A stretch of 34,573 nucleotides of DNA, from the NCBI GenBank assembly GCA_030834415.1, contig JAURFH010000017.1:1-34573 (forward strand). The letters run 5' to 3'. Positions 1 through 8,602 of this stretch are shown piece by piece (the first letter of the stretch is position 1; each line of letters opens with the position of its first letter). A program made the position numbers and the translations under genes. The notes under the pieces are model-generated. The model saw only the letters and a program-made list of their open reading frames with translations, was not told the DNA's origin and searched no databases. This stretch comes from Verrucomicrobiota bacterium (GTDB taxonomy: Bacteria; Verrucomicrobiota; Verrucomicrobiia; Limisphaerales; JAEYXS01).

Positions 1-143
1 CACGATGAGTAATTGGCTGAGGCGTCGTGACATGGCTGGTTTGCACCAAATTGCCACCACCCCCTGAAGTCAGCAAGGACCAAGGGCAAATCTTCACCAA
101 GGATGTTTCGACTTCCCGTCGGAGTGAGGGTATCAAAGAAGTC

Positions 144-473
144 ATGTTTCCATACGTCACCAATGCCGATGACAAGCCATGGCAGCCGGGGCCTTACGAG
201 GGGGTTGAACTCAAGATCCTCCACAAGAACCCGGATACCGGCGGAGTCATGGTCCTGCGCAAGTTCAAAGCGGGCGTGACCGTGCCGGCGCATACCCATC
301 CGCTGGCGAATGAATGGGCTTATGTGGTATCGGGTACTTGGGAAGAAGCAGGCGTCACTTACAAACCCGGCACCGTGTTCTTCGCGCCGAAAGGTGAGAA
401 ACACGGCCCCCATGTGGCGCCGGAAGAAGTGATCAGCCTGACCGTGTTTGACGGACCTCTGACCGTCACCTGA
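144..473 (+). CDS. Small single-domain cupin protein
   Basis: A 109-residue protein that is one cupin barrel. Cupin motif 1 is perfect, G-x5-H-x-H-x4-E-x6-G, with H50, H52 and E57 as metal ligands. Motif 2 follows (P-G-T-V-F-F-A-P-K-G-E-K-H) with H87 as the fourth ligand; the usual final Asn is replaced by Val. This resembles the ChrR-like and quercetinase-like stand-alone cupins, which bind one metal ion. The substrate cannot be told from sequence. The frame stays open back to a GTG at 27, but the added 39 residues look non-coding (a Pro run, no domain), so I chose the ATG at 144. There is no signal peptide, so it is probably cytoplasmic. The next gene starts 54 bp downstream on the same strand. 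Cupin fold is certain; function is unknown. Confidence 0.85.
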   Translation: MFPYVTNADDKPWQPGPYEGVELKILHKNPDTGGVMVLRKFKAGVTVPAHTHPLANEWAYVVSGTWEEAGVTYKPGTVFFAPKGEKHGPHVAPEEVISLTVFDGPLTVT

Positions 474-527
474 TATTTGCGGATGGGCGGTTGACGGATG
501 GCGGCGGATGGATTAGGGAATATAAAC

Positions 528-1532
528 GTGAAATCTCGTAGTGCACATACTTTCTGGCTCGCGATGGGGCTCATCGTGGGCACGGCTGTGCACTGGGCTG
601 GTGCGGGTGAGAAAATCCTCTTTTCGACCGGCAAGAAGGATGATGCCCCGAAAGAGAATCTGGCCATCAAGCAAGCCAAACCCGTGTTGCAGACGCTGGA
701 CTTCAACAAGATGGGTGGTCGCGGGTCCAAAGCTGAAGAACTGGCGCCCATGACCCCACCACCCGAAATGCTCCAAGAGGACATCGCCGACTCCAAAGAG
801 AAGAAGCAGGATAAAGACTGGCTGATTCCGGAGGATAAGCGGAACCCGGACGGCAAGAATAGCAAAGACGGGAAAGACCGCGATAAATCCAAGGACAAAG
901 ATCGTGACCGCGACCGGAATGATCGGGATAAAGACCGCCGCGAGAATGAGCCTTACAGTCTGGACCAGCGGGAGAAAGACCCCTTCTACCAGAAACAGGA
1001 TGAGGACCCGTTGCAACGCCTGCGGTCGAGCGGTTCCAGCACCAACCGGATCGTGTTCGGCTCGGCCAATCGTCGTGACGACCAGGTGTTTCGTCCCGAT
1101 CGGGCCGATGGAGCACCACCGGCGCGTGATATGAGCCTACCCCCGGGTGCTGGCCCAAATCCTTTGGGAGAGCAGAGCCGCACCGCCACCTTAGAGCGGC
1201 TGGGCCTGTCCCCTTTGACCTCAGGCAGCGGGGCGACCAGTGTCGGCAACGAGAATGCCAGTGGAGCCTCGGGCATGTTTGGCCTGGGCAATCTGCAAAG
1301 CAGCGGCTCCGCTGGCAACAACGGGCAGCTAGGTTCATTAGGACAACCGGCGAGTATGCGCGATGCCGGTGCCCGTCAGATGGGCAGCCGTGACACCGCT
1401 TTCAAGTCCGGGCTCTTGAATGAGATAGGTTCGATGAACCTTGGCCAGCCATCCGCGCAGCCCCGGGTTTACGAAGCTCCCAAATACGAGCGCAAACCCG
1501 CCATCCTCCCCGTGCCTCAGCGGAAGTTTTAG
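528..1532 (+). CDS. Secreted low-complexity Lys/Asp/Arg-rich protein, function unknown
   Basis: I do not recognise this 334-residue protein. From the GTG at 528 it starts with a good Sec signal peptide (M-K-S-R-S-A-H, then a hydrophobic core ending near A-G-A). An AGGGA motif lies 8 nt upstream, which favours this start over the ATG at 498 that would put ten residues ahead of the signal. After the signal comes a Pro-rich part. Next is a very charged run of K-D and R-D pairs at about residues 85-135, and then a Gly/Ser/Asn-rich C-terminal half without cysteines or a transmembrane helix. No catalytic motif is visible. It looks intrinsically disordered and exported, perhaps cell-envelope or matrix associated (inference). 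It lies between the cupin and the DHODH-like fusion, all on the plus strand with short gaps, so it may share their transcript. Confidence 0.7.
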   Translation: MKSRSAHTFWLAMGLIVGTAVHWAGAGEKILFSTGKKDDAPKENLAIKQAKPVLQTLDFNKMGGRGSKAEELAPMTPPPEMLQEDIADSKEKKQDKDWLIPEDKRNPDGKNSKDGKDRDKSKDKDRDRDRNDRDKDRRENEPYSLDQREKDPFYQKQDEDPLQRLRSSGSSTNRIVFGSANRRDDQVFRPDRADGAPPARDMSLPPGAGPNPLGEQSRTATLERLGLSPLTSGSGATSVGNENASGASGMFGLGNLQSSGSAGNNGQLGSLGQPASMRDAGARQMGSRDTAFKSGLLNEIGSMNLGQPSAQPRVYEAPKYERKPAILPVPQRKF

Positions 1533-1581
1533 GCGGCATTAAGTTACTTTTCATTTCCCCGGCAAAACCTACCCTCTGGGC

Positions 1582-3501
1582 GTGCCCGACTGGTTTTACC
1601 GCACAGTCTCCCGTCCTATACTGTTCCGTCTGCCGACGGAACAAGCACAGCGTATCTCTTGCGAATTCATGGGCACAGTGGGGAATCTCCCCGGCGGACT
1701 CGGCGGTGCGTTCATCGATTTCCTCGGACACATGCGCCCGGATGCATGTCTGGAGAAAAGTGCTTTCGGACTCAAGTTCATCGGTCCGGTCGGATTAGGC
1801 ACACGTTTGGACGGCACAGGAATGGCAACTAATGCTTGGACACGCTTTGGTTTTTCCTTCCTCGAACTCGGCCCGGTAACCGAAACCACTGAAAGTGCCA
1901 AGGGACTTCGCCGGGATGATGCTAACTGTTCGTTACAAGTGGAATCTCCGGCCACTATCGCGGCAACCGATCTAGCCGAACAACTGAAGCGTCAACTGCA
2001 AAGCCCAGTCCATCTCATCGTGCGGTTGCGGGCACAGAATGCGAACACAGCGCAAAAGACCGCCAAGGCTTTACTAAAACTGGCTGACCCGCTCCTCAAA
2101 CACGTCCAAATCTTTGCTGTCGATACCTCCTCACATGCAGCACTGCCCTCTTGGTCAGCCGAGGAATGGCAAACATTTTGGCATACTCTCCAAGCTGCTG
2201 GCCTCCAGAAATCCTGGCTTCTAGTTCTGCCAGTGACCGGCAAAGCTATTTTCACCACCGGGATAACTGCTGGCTGTGCAGGGGTCATTTTGGATGCGTA
2301 TCAACTTTCCGGTGGCACCCAGATTTACGGACCAAAGACCAAACCCTTGCTCTTGGAAACCATCCAGCAAATCCGGACAAAATTTGGCTCTGAAATTCCA
2401 ATCATCGCCTCGGGCGGCATTCATGAGCCGATTGATGCTGTCGAAGCCATTCAAGCTGGGGCGTCATTCGCTCAGATCGATACCGGCCTCATCTGTTCCG
2501 GTCCAGGTTTGCCTAAGAGAATCAATGAAGGTGTCTTAAGCACGCTGCCCTCACCCGCTGAAGTTCCGGCCGTCCGTTTGGCGAAACTCTCGTGGTTTTG
2601 GACGGCGCTGATGGGTTTGGGAATGTTAATCGGAAGTCTGCTGGCTTTATGGATCGCATTGGACCGGGTGGTGCTGCCTTACGACGAAGCGTTCTGCGGC
2701 ATCAATCGTGAACAGTTGCAACAGATCAATGATCGATTGCTGCCGTTCATGTCGCATGACCGCGTCTCTCTGGCCGGCACCATGATCGCCATCGGTTTGT
2801 TGTATATCAGCTTCTCGTGGTTCGGTAGTCGACGAGGTGAGCATTGGGCCAAGGTAGCGGTGCTGGTCTCCGGCGGTGCAGGCTTCTTCTCCTTCTTTCT
2901 ATTCTTGGGATTCGATTACTTCGATCCCTTCCACGGTTTTGTGACGGCTGTGCTGTTTCAACTTTTTGTTCAAGGCATCGTAGGCGATCTGCCAGCGGTC
3001 AAACCGTCACAATCGATTGATTGGACTGAATCGCCAGAATGGCGGCGGGCGCAATGGGGGCAATTACTCCTCGTCATCCATAGCGTGGGCCTGTTAGGAG
3101 CTGGCATCATCATCTGCGGCGTGGGCATCAGTGATGTCTTTGTGCGTACAGATCTCAATTACTTACAGATGGAGTTGGGTACGTTGCGCGAGGCGAATCC
3201 CCGGCTGGTGCCCTTGGTGGCACATGATCGGGCAACACTCGGTGGCATGCTCCTCGCCTCGGGGCTGGTTTACCTGCTAGGCAGCCTGTGGGGCTTACGA
3301 AGAGGAGCAGGCTGGCTCTGGCACGCCTTTCTCTGGAGCGGACTGGCAGCCTATGCCTGCGCCATCGGCGTGCATTTCTGGGTCGGCTATGTGGACTGGC
3401 ATCACCTGCTGCCAGCGTTCGCAGGATTGGGATTATTGCTGGCTGGCCTGGGGTTATGTCGCAAGTGGTTGATGGCAACGAACGGCATCAAGGAGAATTA
3501 A
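1582..3501 (+). CDS. Dihydroorotate-dehydrogenase-like domain fused to a duplicated membrane domain
   Basis: A 639-residue two-part protein. Residues 1-320 follow class 2 (quinone-linked) dihydroorotate dehydrogenase, including the N-terminal helix (D-W-F-Y-R-T-V-S-R-P-I-L-F-R-L), the F-S-F-L-E-L-G-P-V-T strand and the FMN-phosphate region I-P-I-I-A-S-G-G-I ... A-G-A-S-F-A-Q-I-D-T-G. The catalytic surroundings are eroded: the S-S-P-N-T loop reads S-S-H-A-A (183-187), the Lys of the G-L-D-K-D-G strand is Gly, and the V-K-I strand Lys is gone. True orotate synthesis is therefore doubtful. Residues about 337-630 form roughly six to eight membrane helices arranged as two repeats offset by 156 residues. 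Both keep His-Asp-Arg (392-394, 548-550) and a later His (451, 607). The GTG start is supported by the conserved N-terminus. Annotation as plain pyrD would be misleading. Confidence 0.8.
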   Translation: MPDWFYRTVSRPILFRLPTEQAQRISCEFMGTVGNLPGGLGGAFIDFLGHMRPDACLEKSAFGLKFIGPVGLGTRLDGTGMATNAWTRFGFSFLELGPVTETTESAKGLRRDDANCSLQVESPATIAATDLAEQLKRQLQSPVHLIVRLRAQNANTAQKTAKALLKLADPLLKHVQIFAVDTSSHAALPSWSAEEWQTFWHTLQAAGLQKSWLLVLPVTGKAIFTTGITAGCAGVILDAYQLSGGTQIYGPKTKPLLLETIQQIRTKFGSEIPIIASGGIHEPIDAVEAIQAGASFAQIDTGLICSGPGLPKRINEGVLSTLPSPAEVPAVRLAKLSWFWTALMGLGMLIGSLLALWIALDRVVLPYDEAFCGINREQLQQINDRLLPFMSHDRVSLAGTMIAIGLLYISFSWFGSRRGEHWAKVAVLVSGGAGFFSFFLFLGFDYFDPFHGFVTAVLFQLFVQGIVGDLPAVKPSQSIDWTESPEWRRAQWGQLLLVIHSVGLLGAGIIICGVGISDVFVRTDLNYLQMELGTLREANPRLVPLVAHDRATLGGMLLASGLVYLLGSLWGLRRGAGWLWHAFLWSGLAAYACAIGVHFWVGYVDWHHLLPAFAGLGLLLAGLGLCRKWLMATNGIKEN

Positions 3502-3679
3502 TACGACCTCACCGCTCATGGCCACTTGGTGCGTTAGCATTGAGATAACGAGATCTGCACCTGTTGCGAGCGATCTCCAACTGACTGATGAAATTTTTTC
3601 AGACAAAGCGGATTTCGCGGGTTCTTTTCACCTGAAACCACTAACTATCAACAAGTTAAACCACCAAAAAATAATTTTC

Positions 3680-3724
3680 AAAAAGGAGGACCATGGACAG
3701 CGGCTGTCCGGGGTCCCCCTTTTT
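3680..3724. terminator. 45-nt near-perfect hairpin, terminator-like, enclosing a Shine-Dalgarno/ATG
   Basis: Arm 3680-3692 (AAAAAGGAGGACC) pairs with 3712-3724 (GGTCCCCCTTTTT) with one mismatch. An inner stem GGACAG/CTGTCC (3695-3700, 3704-3709) closes on a CGG loop. The A-run before and T-run after make it a plausible bidirectional intrinsic terminator between the DHODH-like gene, which ends at 3501, and the PQQ dehydrogenase. The left arm also contains AGGAGG (3684-3689) and an ATG at 3693 that opens a 16-codon frame, MDSGCPGSPFLLGAEN, ending at 3743. A leader or attenuator role is therefore possible. The rest of the 282-bp gap 3502-3783 shows nothing else I can name. Confidence 0.65.
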
Positions 3725-3771
3725 GCTGGGAGCAGAAAATTGAATCGAGATTGAAGGATAGGACGATAAGC

Positions 3772-3778
3772 AAGGAGG
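3772..3778 (+). promoter_or_regulatory. Ribosome binding site that sets the start of the PQQ dehydrogenase
   Basis: AAGGAGG lies 5 nt before the ATG at 3784. It is the strongest Shine-Dalgarno I noticed ahead of a gene here and decides against later ATG codons at 3868 and 3886, which sit closer to the signal peptide core but lack a well-spaced site. Confidence 0.75.
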
Positions 3779-3783
3779 TTGAA

Positions 3784-6057
3784 ATGAACAGGCGGACAAA
3801 GATGTTGATAGGATTGAATGGAACTCACGGCTTGCCGTCGAAGATGGTTGTGAGAGTTTCTGAGGGCATGTTCCTGTTGAAAGAGATGATTGGTCGTCCG
3901 TTAGTTTGGGCAAGCTTGGCACTAGTTCCCCTGATTGGTCTGAATGCGGCGGAGAAGCCTGATTACTGGGCGGTGGAGGATGCGGCGGCGCGCGCGAAGC
4001 TGCCCGAGTTCAAAGTCATTCCCGCCGCGAAGCAAAATGAACTGACACCGGCGAACGGTTTCCCCAAGGAAGAGACATTTCGCAACTGGAGCCGATCGCA
4101 CGGGGACAATGGCTCAGCCAGATTTTCAGCGCTCACGCAGATCAATAAAGGGAATGTCACTCAACTCACCGAGGCGTGGGTGTATCACTCGGGCGATGGC
4201 AAAGGGAACATCCAGTGCAATCCGGTGATCGTGGATGGCGTGATGTATGCACCCACGGTGGGGCAACATGTGGTGGCGGTGGATGCCACGAATGGCAAAG
4301 AACTCTGGCGGCACAAGCCGGAGGGGCGCCCGGCGTATCGCGGGCTGATCTATTGGGCGGGTCGCAACAATTCCGGGGCCCGGCTGTTTTTCAGTGCGGG
4401 CAAGCACCTGTATGCGTTGAATCCGAAAACAGGTTTACCCGTCGAAAGCTTTGGCAAAACCGGCCGCACCGAACTGCCCGGCAATTCCGCTGGCAATTTC
4501 GGCGCTGCGACGGCTGGTCCGGCTATCTTCGAAGGCATCATCGTGGTACCGGGTTTTGAAAAGGACGTGTGGGGTTTCGATGTCGTCACGGGGAAGCACC
4601 TGTGGACATTTCACACGGTGCCGGTCGAAGGGGAATACGGTTACGATACTTGGGATCGTCCGCAGAACAATGCGGCGAACTGTTGGGGCGGCATGGCATT
4701 GGATGAAGTGCGGGGCATCGCCTATATCGCCACGGGTTCACCCAAGCCAAACTTCATGGGCATGCAGCATCGCGGCGAGAACCTGTTCGCGAATTGTGTC
4801 ATCGCACTGGATGCACGCACGGGCAAGCGCCTGTGGCATTTTCAGGAGATCCATCACGACATCTGGGATCTCGACATCCCCTCCCCGCCCGTGCTGACGA
4901 CCATCACTCGCGGCGGCAAAAAGGTGGACGCAGTGGCCTCGGTAACCAAGATCGGCAACACGTTGCTGCTGGATCGCGTGACGGGTAAGCCCGTCTTTCC
5001 TGTGCGCGAGCGCCGTGCGCCCACCTCCAAGCTTCCCGGCGAGATCACCGCGCCGTATCAACCTTACTACGAGTTACCAGAGCCGTTCACGAAACAGGAG
5101 TTCAAGGCGGACGATGTCACTACGCGTTCACCCGAGGCGGCGGAGTTTGTGCGCGACCGCATCAAGAGTCTGCAATTCGGTTGGTTCCTGCCGCTGAGCG
5201 ATCGCAAGGTGACGGCCTTCTTCGGCGTGCATGGTGGTGCGGAATGGACTGGTGCCGCCACGGATCCGACCAAGGGCCGCATCTTCGTGAGCGCGAGTGA
5301 GCTGCCGTGGTTGATGAGTCTCATCGTCAATGATGAACCCCGCTTCGACCCCAAGGCCAAGCCCACACATGGCGAGGAGATTTTCCGGCTGGCGTGCGCG
5401 CAGTGTCATGGGAATGACCGCATGGGTATCGGAGTAGCGCCGCCCTTGCGTGGATTGCGGCACCGAATGAAGGATGAGGAAGTCATCGCCTTGTTAAAAA
5501 CAGGGCGCGGCCTGATGCCTGTAGCTCCGCCGTTGGGAGCAGACGACCAGAGAGCGCTGCTCGATTTCCTGTTCTTGCGTGACCGCGACATCCCGGCGAA
5601 TCAGGACAAGCCGGAGCGGCCGAGCTATGTGCAAGCCGGTTGGAACCGTTTTTTGGATCAGGACGGATATCCGGCCTCAAAGCCGCCATGGGGCACCTTG
5701 AATTGTCTCGACCTGAACACCGGCAAAATCCTTTGGAAAGTGCCGCTGGGCGAGTATGACGAACTGACCAAGCAAGGCATGCCGAAGACAGGCACTGAAA
5801 ACTTCGGCGGTGCTATCGCCACGGCGGGAGGGTTAGTCTTTTGCGGTGGCACGCGTGATGAGAAATTCCGCGCGTTTGACGCCGATACCGGCGCAGAGCT
5901 GTGGTCGGTGAAGCTACCCTTCGGCGGCAATGTCCCTCCCGCGACCTACGAGGTGAACGGGAAACAATATGTGGTGATTCCCGCCACGGGCGGCGGCAAA
6001 CTGGGCGGGCCACAAGGCGACACCTATGTGGCTTTTGCGTTACCAGATAAGAAGTGA
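3784..6057 (+). CDS. Exported PQQ-dependent dehydrogenase with inserted cytochrome c domain
   Basis: A 757-residue quinoprotein of the glucose/alcohol dehydrogenase propeller family. After a long basic N-terminus a hydrophobic stretch ending G-L-N-A-A gives a signal peptide, so the enzyme acts in the periplasm. Repeated A-x-D-x-x-T-G-K-x-L-W motifs mark the propeller blades. A class I cytochrome c is inserted before the last blades: C-A-Q-C-H (C538, C541, H542) binds heme and M578 in G-R-G-L-M-P is the likely axial ligand. The propeller then resumes ([12 protein letters not shown]) to the C-terminus. The family oxidises sugars or alcohols with PQQ and passes electrons through heme c to the respiratory chain; the substrate here is unknown. 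No PQQ biosynthesis genes are in the window. The stop codon overlaps the start of the pseudopilin gene. Confidence 0.9.
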   Translation: MNRRTKMLIGLNGTHGLPSKMVVRVSEGMFLLKEMIGRPLVWASLALVPLIGLNAAEKPDYWAVEDAAARAKLPEFKVIPAAKQNELTPANGFPKEETFRNWSRSHGDNGSARFSALTQINKGNVTQLTEAWVYHSGDGKGNIQCNPVIVDGVMYAPTVGQHVVAVDATNGKELWRHKPEGRPAYRGLIYWAGRNNSGARLFFSAGKHLYALNPKTGLPVESFGKTGRTELPGNSAGNFGAATAGPAIFEGIIVVPGFEKDVWGFDVVTGKHLWTFHTVPVEGEYGYDTWDRPQNNAANCWGGMALDEVRGIAYIATGSPKPNFMGMQHRGENLFANCVIALDARTGKRLWHFQEIHHDIWDLDIPSPPVLTTITRGGKKVDAVASVTKIGNTLLLDRVTGKPVFPVRERRAPTSKLPGEITAPYQPYYELPEPFTKQEFKADDVTTRSPEAAEFVRDRIKSLQFGWFLPLSDRKVTAFFGVHGGAEWTGAATDPTKGRIFVSASELPWLMSLIVNDEPRFDPKAKPTHGEEIFRLACAQCHGNDRMGIGVAPPLRGLRHRMKDEEVIALLKTGRGLMPVAPPLGADDQRALLDFLFLRDRDIPANQDKPERPSYVQAGWNRFLDQDGYPASKPPWGTLNCLDLNTGKILWKVPLGEYDELTKQGMPKTGTENFGGAIATAGGLVFCGGTRDEKFRAFDADTGAELWSVKLPFGGNVPPATYEVNGKQYVVIPATGGGKLGGPQGDTYVAFALPDKK

Positions 6058-6782
6058 TGTTCCAGCTCAGAAAACAACCTTCAAGCAATGCCTTCACGCT
6101 CATCGAGCTGTTGGTCGTCATCGCGATCATCGGCATCCTGGCGGGCATGCTGTTGCCGGCGTTTTCCATGGCCAAGGCGAAAGCACAGCGCACTTCCTGC
6201 CTGAATAACCTGCGTCAGTTGAATGCGCTCTTTCAGATCTACGCACTGGACAATAACGGCGCAGTACCTCTCGGCTATCGGGTCGGACGCAAGCAATGGA
6301 ACACCATGGTATACAGCGGCACAGCCGATCAGTTCGTCATCTTCGGACGGCTATATCAGGTGAATCTGCTGGAGAACCCAAAGATGCTTTATTGTCCGGC
6401 AGAGCGAGCTGCTTCGCAGGCTTACAACACTTCCGAGAACCCCTGGCCTCCCGGCACAAACGGCGTGAACGTGCAGGGTGGTTACGCCTCCACCCCGATT
6501 GTGGATTGGGGCTCCACAAATCGTCCAAACATTTGGCCACGCATTGAGCGGTTGGGAAAAGTGGCCATCCTGGCCGACACCCCCGGCTTACCGGAACGGG
6601 TCGACAGCCGTCATGTCACCGGCGTGAATGTCATCCAAGGCGATGGGAGTGGAGCTTGGGTAGAACGGGGAAATTTCGACAAGCCCTTGTCCACCTGCAC
6701 CACGATCAGCCCCACGAACAATGCGGCGCAAGATGAACTGTGGCGCATTCTCAGCAACGGCAATATCGCGAGCCCCTATTGA
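6057..6782 (+). CDS. Type II secretion/pilin-like protein with prepilin N-terminus
   Basis: A 241-residue pseudopilin of the large PVC-type family. The leader [12 protein letters not shown] is followed by F-T-L-I-E-L-L-V-V, the prepilin peptidase site and N-terminal helix; Glu17 is the conserved E5 of mature pilins. The residue before the cleavage point is Ala instead of the usual Gly. The S-C-L-N-N-L-R-Q-L segment and the C-terminal R-H-x2-G-x-N-x4-D-G motif are typical of these proteins. The start ATG overlaps the TGA of the dehydrogenase gene (TGATG), so translation is probably coupled. A GTG three bases earlier is possible but less likely. The 3' end overlaps the convergent carboxypeptidase gene by 7 bp. 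Its role beside a PQQ enzyme is unknown. Confidence 0.85.
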   Translation: MFQLRKQPSSNAFTLIELLVVIAIIGILAGMLLPAFSMAKAKAQRTSCLNNLRQLNALFQIYALDNNGAVPLGYRVGRKQWNTMVYSGTADQFVIFGRLYQVNLLENPKMLYCPAERAASQAYNTSENPWPPGTNGVNVQGGYASTPIVDWGSTNRPNIWPRIERLGKVAILADTPGLPERVDSRHVTGVNVIQGDGSGAWVERGNFDKPLSTCTTISPTNNAAQDELWRILSNGNIASPY

Positions 6783-8020
6783 GGGTTCTGCTTTTTCTCT
6801 GCTTCGATCAAAAGCTTCATCATCTCTTCAGCGGAGGCCATGCTGAACTGCCTGAGAAAGATGCGGTCCGTGTTATCCCCAAACTCGAAGGTGATGGCCG
6901 CGACGCCATACTTTTCAAACGCCCAATACTTTGAAGTGGGGCTGTCAAGGTTATGAGCACCGCTGCGCTTGGGCTCGTATGCCGGGAAGCGTTCATCCAG
7001 CTTGGTGAACCAATCATCGGTGAATCCCGGCGGGAATATTTTCGCATCCTTGGGTTGAGTGTAGAAGATGTCCTCACCAGTGGAATGAAAATCGAGAAAG
7101 AGATAGGCCTTGGCCCCCTCTTCTTTCAAACGCAGCTCGATGGCATCACGCACGGCTTGGGTCTCAGGTTGGGCGAATTTTACCCAATCACGATTCAGAT
7201 CCACCCCACCCAGATTGTGCCGCCACTGCCCCTCCTCCACGCCATCGGGATTCATCATGGGCACGACGAAGACCCGGAAGCGCTCGCGGAAAGCCTCAGC
7301 CAGCGGTGTATCCACGGTGAGAGTCTCGAAGAACTTCATCAACCCTAGGCTGCCAGTAACTTCTGGCGGATGCTGCCGACCGATGATGAACACATAGTTC
7401 GGCGGCGCTCCATCATTGATCTCGATACTTTCCAGATCACGACCGCCGATGGATTTTCCGATAGTGCTTTGGATGATGTAGGGCTGAGTATTCACCTTCT
7501 CATACCAGCCGTGCATATACTCTGGCGTGATGATCTCTTGGGCCGACACCCAAAGCGTTTGCTCATCCACTTCAAGCTTGAGGGTCAATTCCGTTCGCTT
7601 GGGTGAGAACTCCCAGAGGTTCGTCGTCAAGACCTCCCAGTTGTACCCGTCATGACTGGTCTTGGGCCGATAACGCTGGGTGCCGCCCTCGTAAATGACT
7701 CTGACGGTAATCTGCCGTTTTTTCTTGGCCTGCACCTGAAAAGCAAACCAGGCGCTGTTATTCACCGGAGAATTCTCCGGCTTGATGAGAATGCGATACT
7801 CATCCTTACCCAAGCGGGTGCAATCACTGGCCCTGGCTCCGGAAAACTCATTGTTAAAAGTCACGCCATCAGTCTTGAACTCCCACGTCTTGCGCATTTG
7901 CATCTCGACCTTTACCCGCGCGTCATCGGCTGCCTCGACAGGTCGGACATTGACCAGCAAGACCGAAAGAATGAAAGAGGCGAACAGTCGTGCTGTGAAA
8001 TGCTGAGGGAACGGCTTCAT
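6776..8020 (-). CDS. Secreted M14 zinc carboxypeptidase, cytosolic-carboxypeptidase-like
   Basis: A 414-residue metallopeptidase. A signal peptide (to about residue 30, V-E-A) precedes a beta-sandwich domain (about 35-165) containing [10 protein letters not shown], as in the N-domain of the M14B/CCP subfamily. The catalytic domain has zinc ligands H217 and E220 (H-P-P-E) and H312 (F-L-D-F-H-S), substrate residues in N-P-D-G-V (257-261) and D-L-N-R-D-W (274-279), and the general base E379 (T-F-E-F-G-D). All catalytic residues are intact, so it should be an active carboxypeptidase on exported peptides or cell wall peptides. The exact specificity is not readable. Eukaryotic relatives are cytoplasmic; this one is exported. 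It overlaps the convergent pseudopilin gene by 7 bp and is divergent from the GNAT gene. Confidence 0.88.
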   Translation of the reverse strand: MKPFPQHFTARLFASFILSVLLVNVRPVEAADDARVKVEMQMRKTWEFKTDGVTFNNEFSGARASDCTRLGKDEYRILIKPENSPVNNSAWFAFQVQAKKKRQITVRVIYEGGTQRYRPKTSHDGYNWEVLTTNLWEFSPKRTELTLKLEVDEQTLWVSAQEIITPEYMHGWYEKVNTQPYIIQSTIGKSIGGRDLESIEINDGAPPNYVFIIGRQHPPEVTGSLGLMKFFETLTVDTPLAEAFRERFRVFVVPMMNPDGVEEGQWRHNLGGVDLNRDWVKFAQPETQAVRDAIELRLKEEGAKAYLFLDFHSTGEDIFYTQPKDAKIFPPGFTDDWFTKLDERFPAYEPKRSGAHNLDSPTSKYWAFEKYGVAAITFEFGDNTDRIFLRQFSMASAEEMMKLLIEAEKKQNPQ

Positions 8021-8128
8021 GTTCTAAAATGTATCACGACATCGTTCGCCAGCCAATGCATGTTGCCAAGCGCAAAGAGGCTTACATATCCGCTTCGACA
8101 AGAGGCTCAACCACGCTATGCTCCCCCT

Positions 8129-8593
8129 GTGAATCCGATACTGCATTGCCGCGAAGCCACTCCCTCCGAAGCCGGGATCATCACCGAGTTCCAGCTCGCC
8201 ATGGCTTGGGAGACCGAGGAACTGCGGTTGAATCCGATGAAATGCTCTTCTGGTGTGCTCGGTGTATTTGAGCACCCGCAACGAGGGCACTACTATGTCG
8301 CGGAAGAGAACGGACAGGTCGTTGCCTCCCTTTTGATCACTTACGAATGGAGCGATTGGCGGAACGGTAATATCTGGTGGATACAAAGTGTCTATGTGAT
8401 CCCCGAGGCTCGCGGCAAAGGTGTTTTCAAACAACTGTTTCAGCACATCAAGACCATGGCTGAAAATGATGCTCAAATCTGTGGACTACGGCTCTACGTG
8501 GATCGGACCAATGTACGTGCCAAGCAAGTCTATCAACAATTGGGCATGGACGGAGAACACTACGAAATCTTCGAATGGATGAAGGGGGATTGA
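8129..8593 (+). CDS. GNAT-family N-acetyltransferase
   Basis: A 154-residue single GNAT domain. Strand 4 and the acetyl-CoA motif A are clear in I-W-W-I-Q-S-V-Y-V-I-P-E-A-R-G-K-G-V-F (R-G-K-G-V contacts the pyrophosphate). Motif B follows in G-L-R-L-Y-V-D-R-T-N-V-R-A-K-Q-V-Y. The substrate is unknown. I prefer the GTG at 8129, which puts the first strand (N-P-I-L-H-C-R-E-A-T) at the N-terminus. An in-frame ATG at 8060 would add 23 residues of unlikely composition, and the frame stays open far further upstream. The 108-bp gap to the divergent peptidase gene must hold both promoters; I see no clear -35/-10 pair. Confidence 0.85.
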   Translation: MNPILHCREATPSEAGIITEFQLAMAWETEELRLNPMKCSSGVLGVFEHPQRGHYYVAEENGQVVASLLITYEWSDWRNGNIWWIQSVYVIPEARGKGVFKQLFQHIKTMAENDAQICGLRLYVDRTNVRAKQVYQQLGMDGEHYEIFEWMKGD

Positions 8594-8602
8594 GCGGATC
8601 GC

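Noticed and set aside
27-143. N-terminal extension of the cupin from a GTG at 27
   Set aside because: The extra residues show no domain, and the cupin barrel is complete from the ATG at 144.
481-515. Repeated GCGGATGG units between the cupin and the next gene
   Set aside because: Only two or three short imperfect copies; too little to call a functional repeat.
1582-3501. Annotation as a functional pyrD
   Set aside because: Key flavin and substrate residues are not conserved and half of the protein is a membrane domain.
3518-3754. Plus-strand frame in the gap before the PQQ dehydrogenase
   Set aside because: It crosses the hairpin, has no start signal and no protein-like composition.
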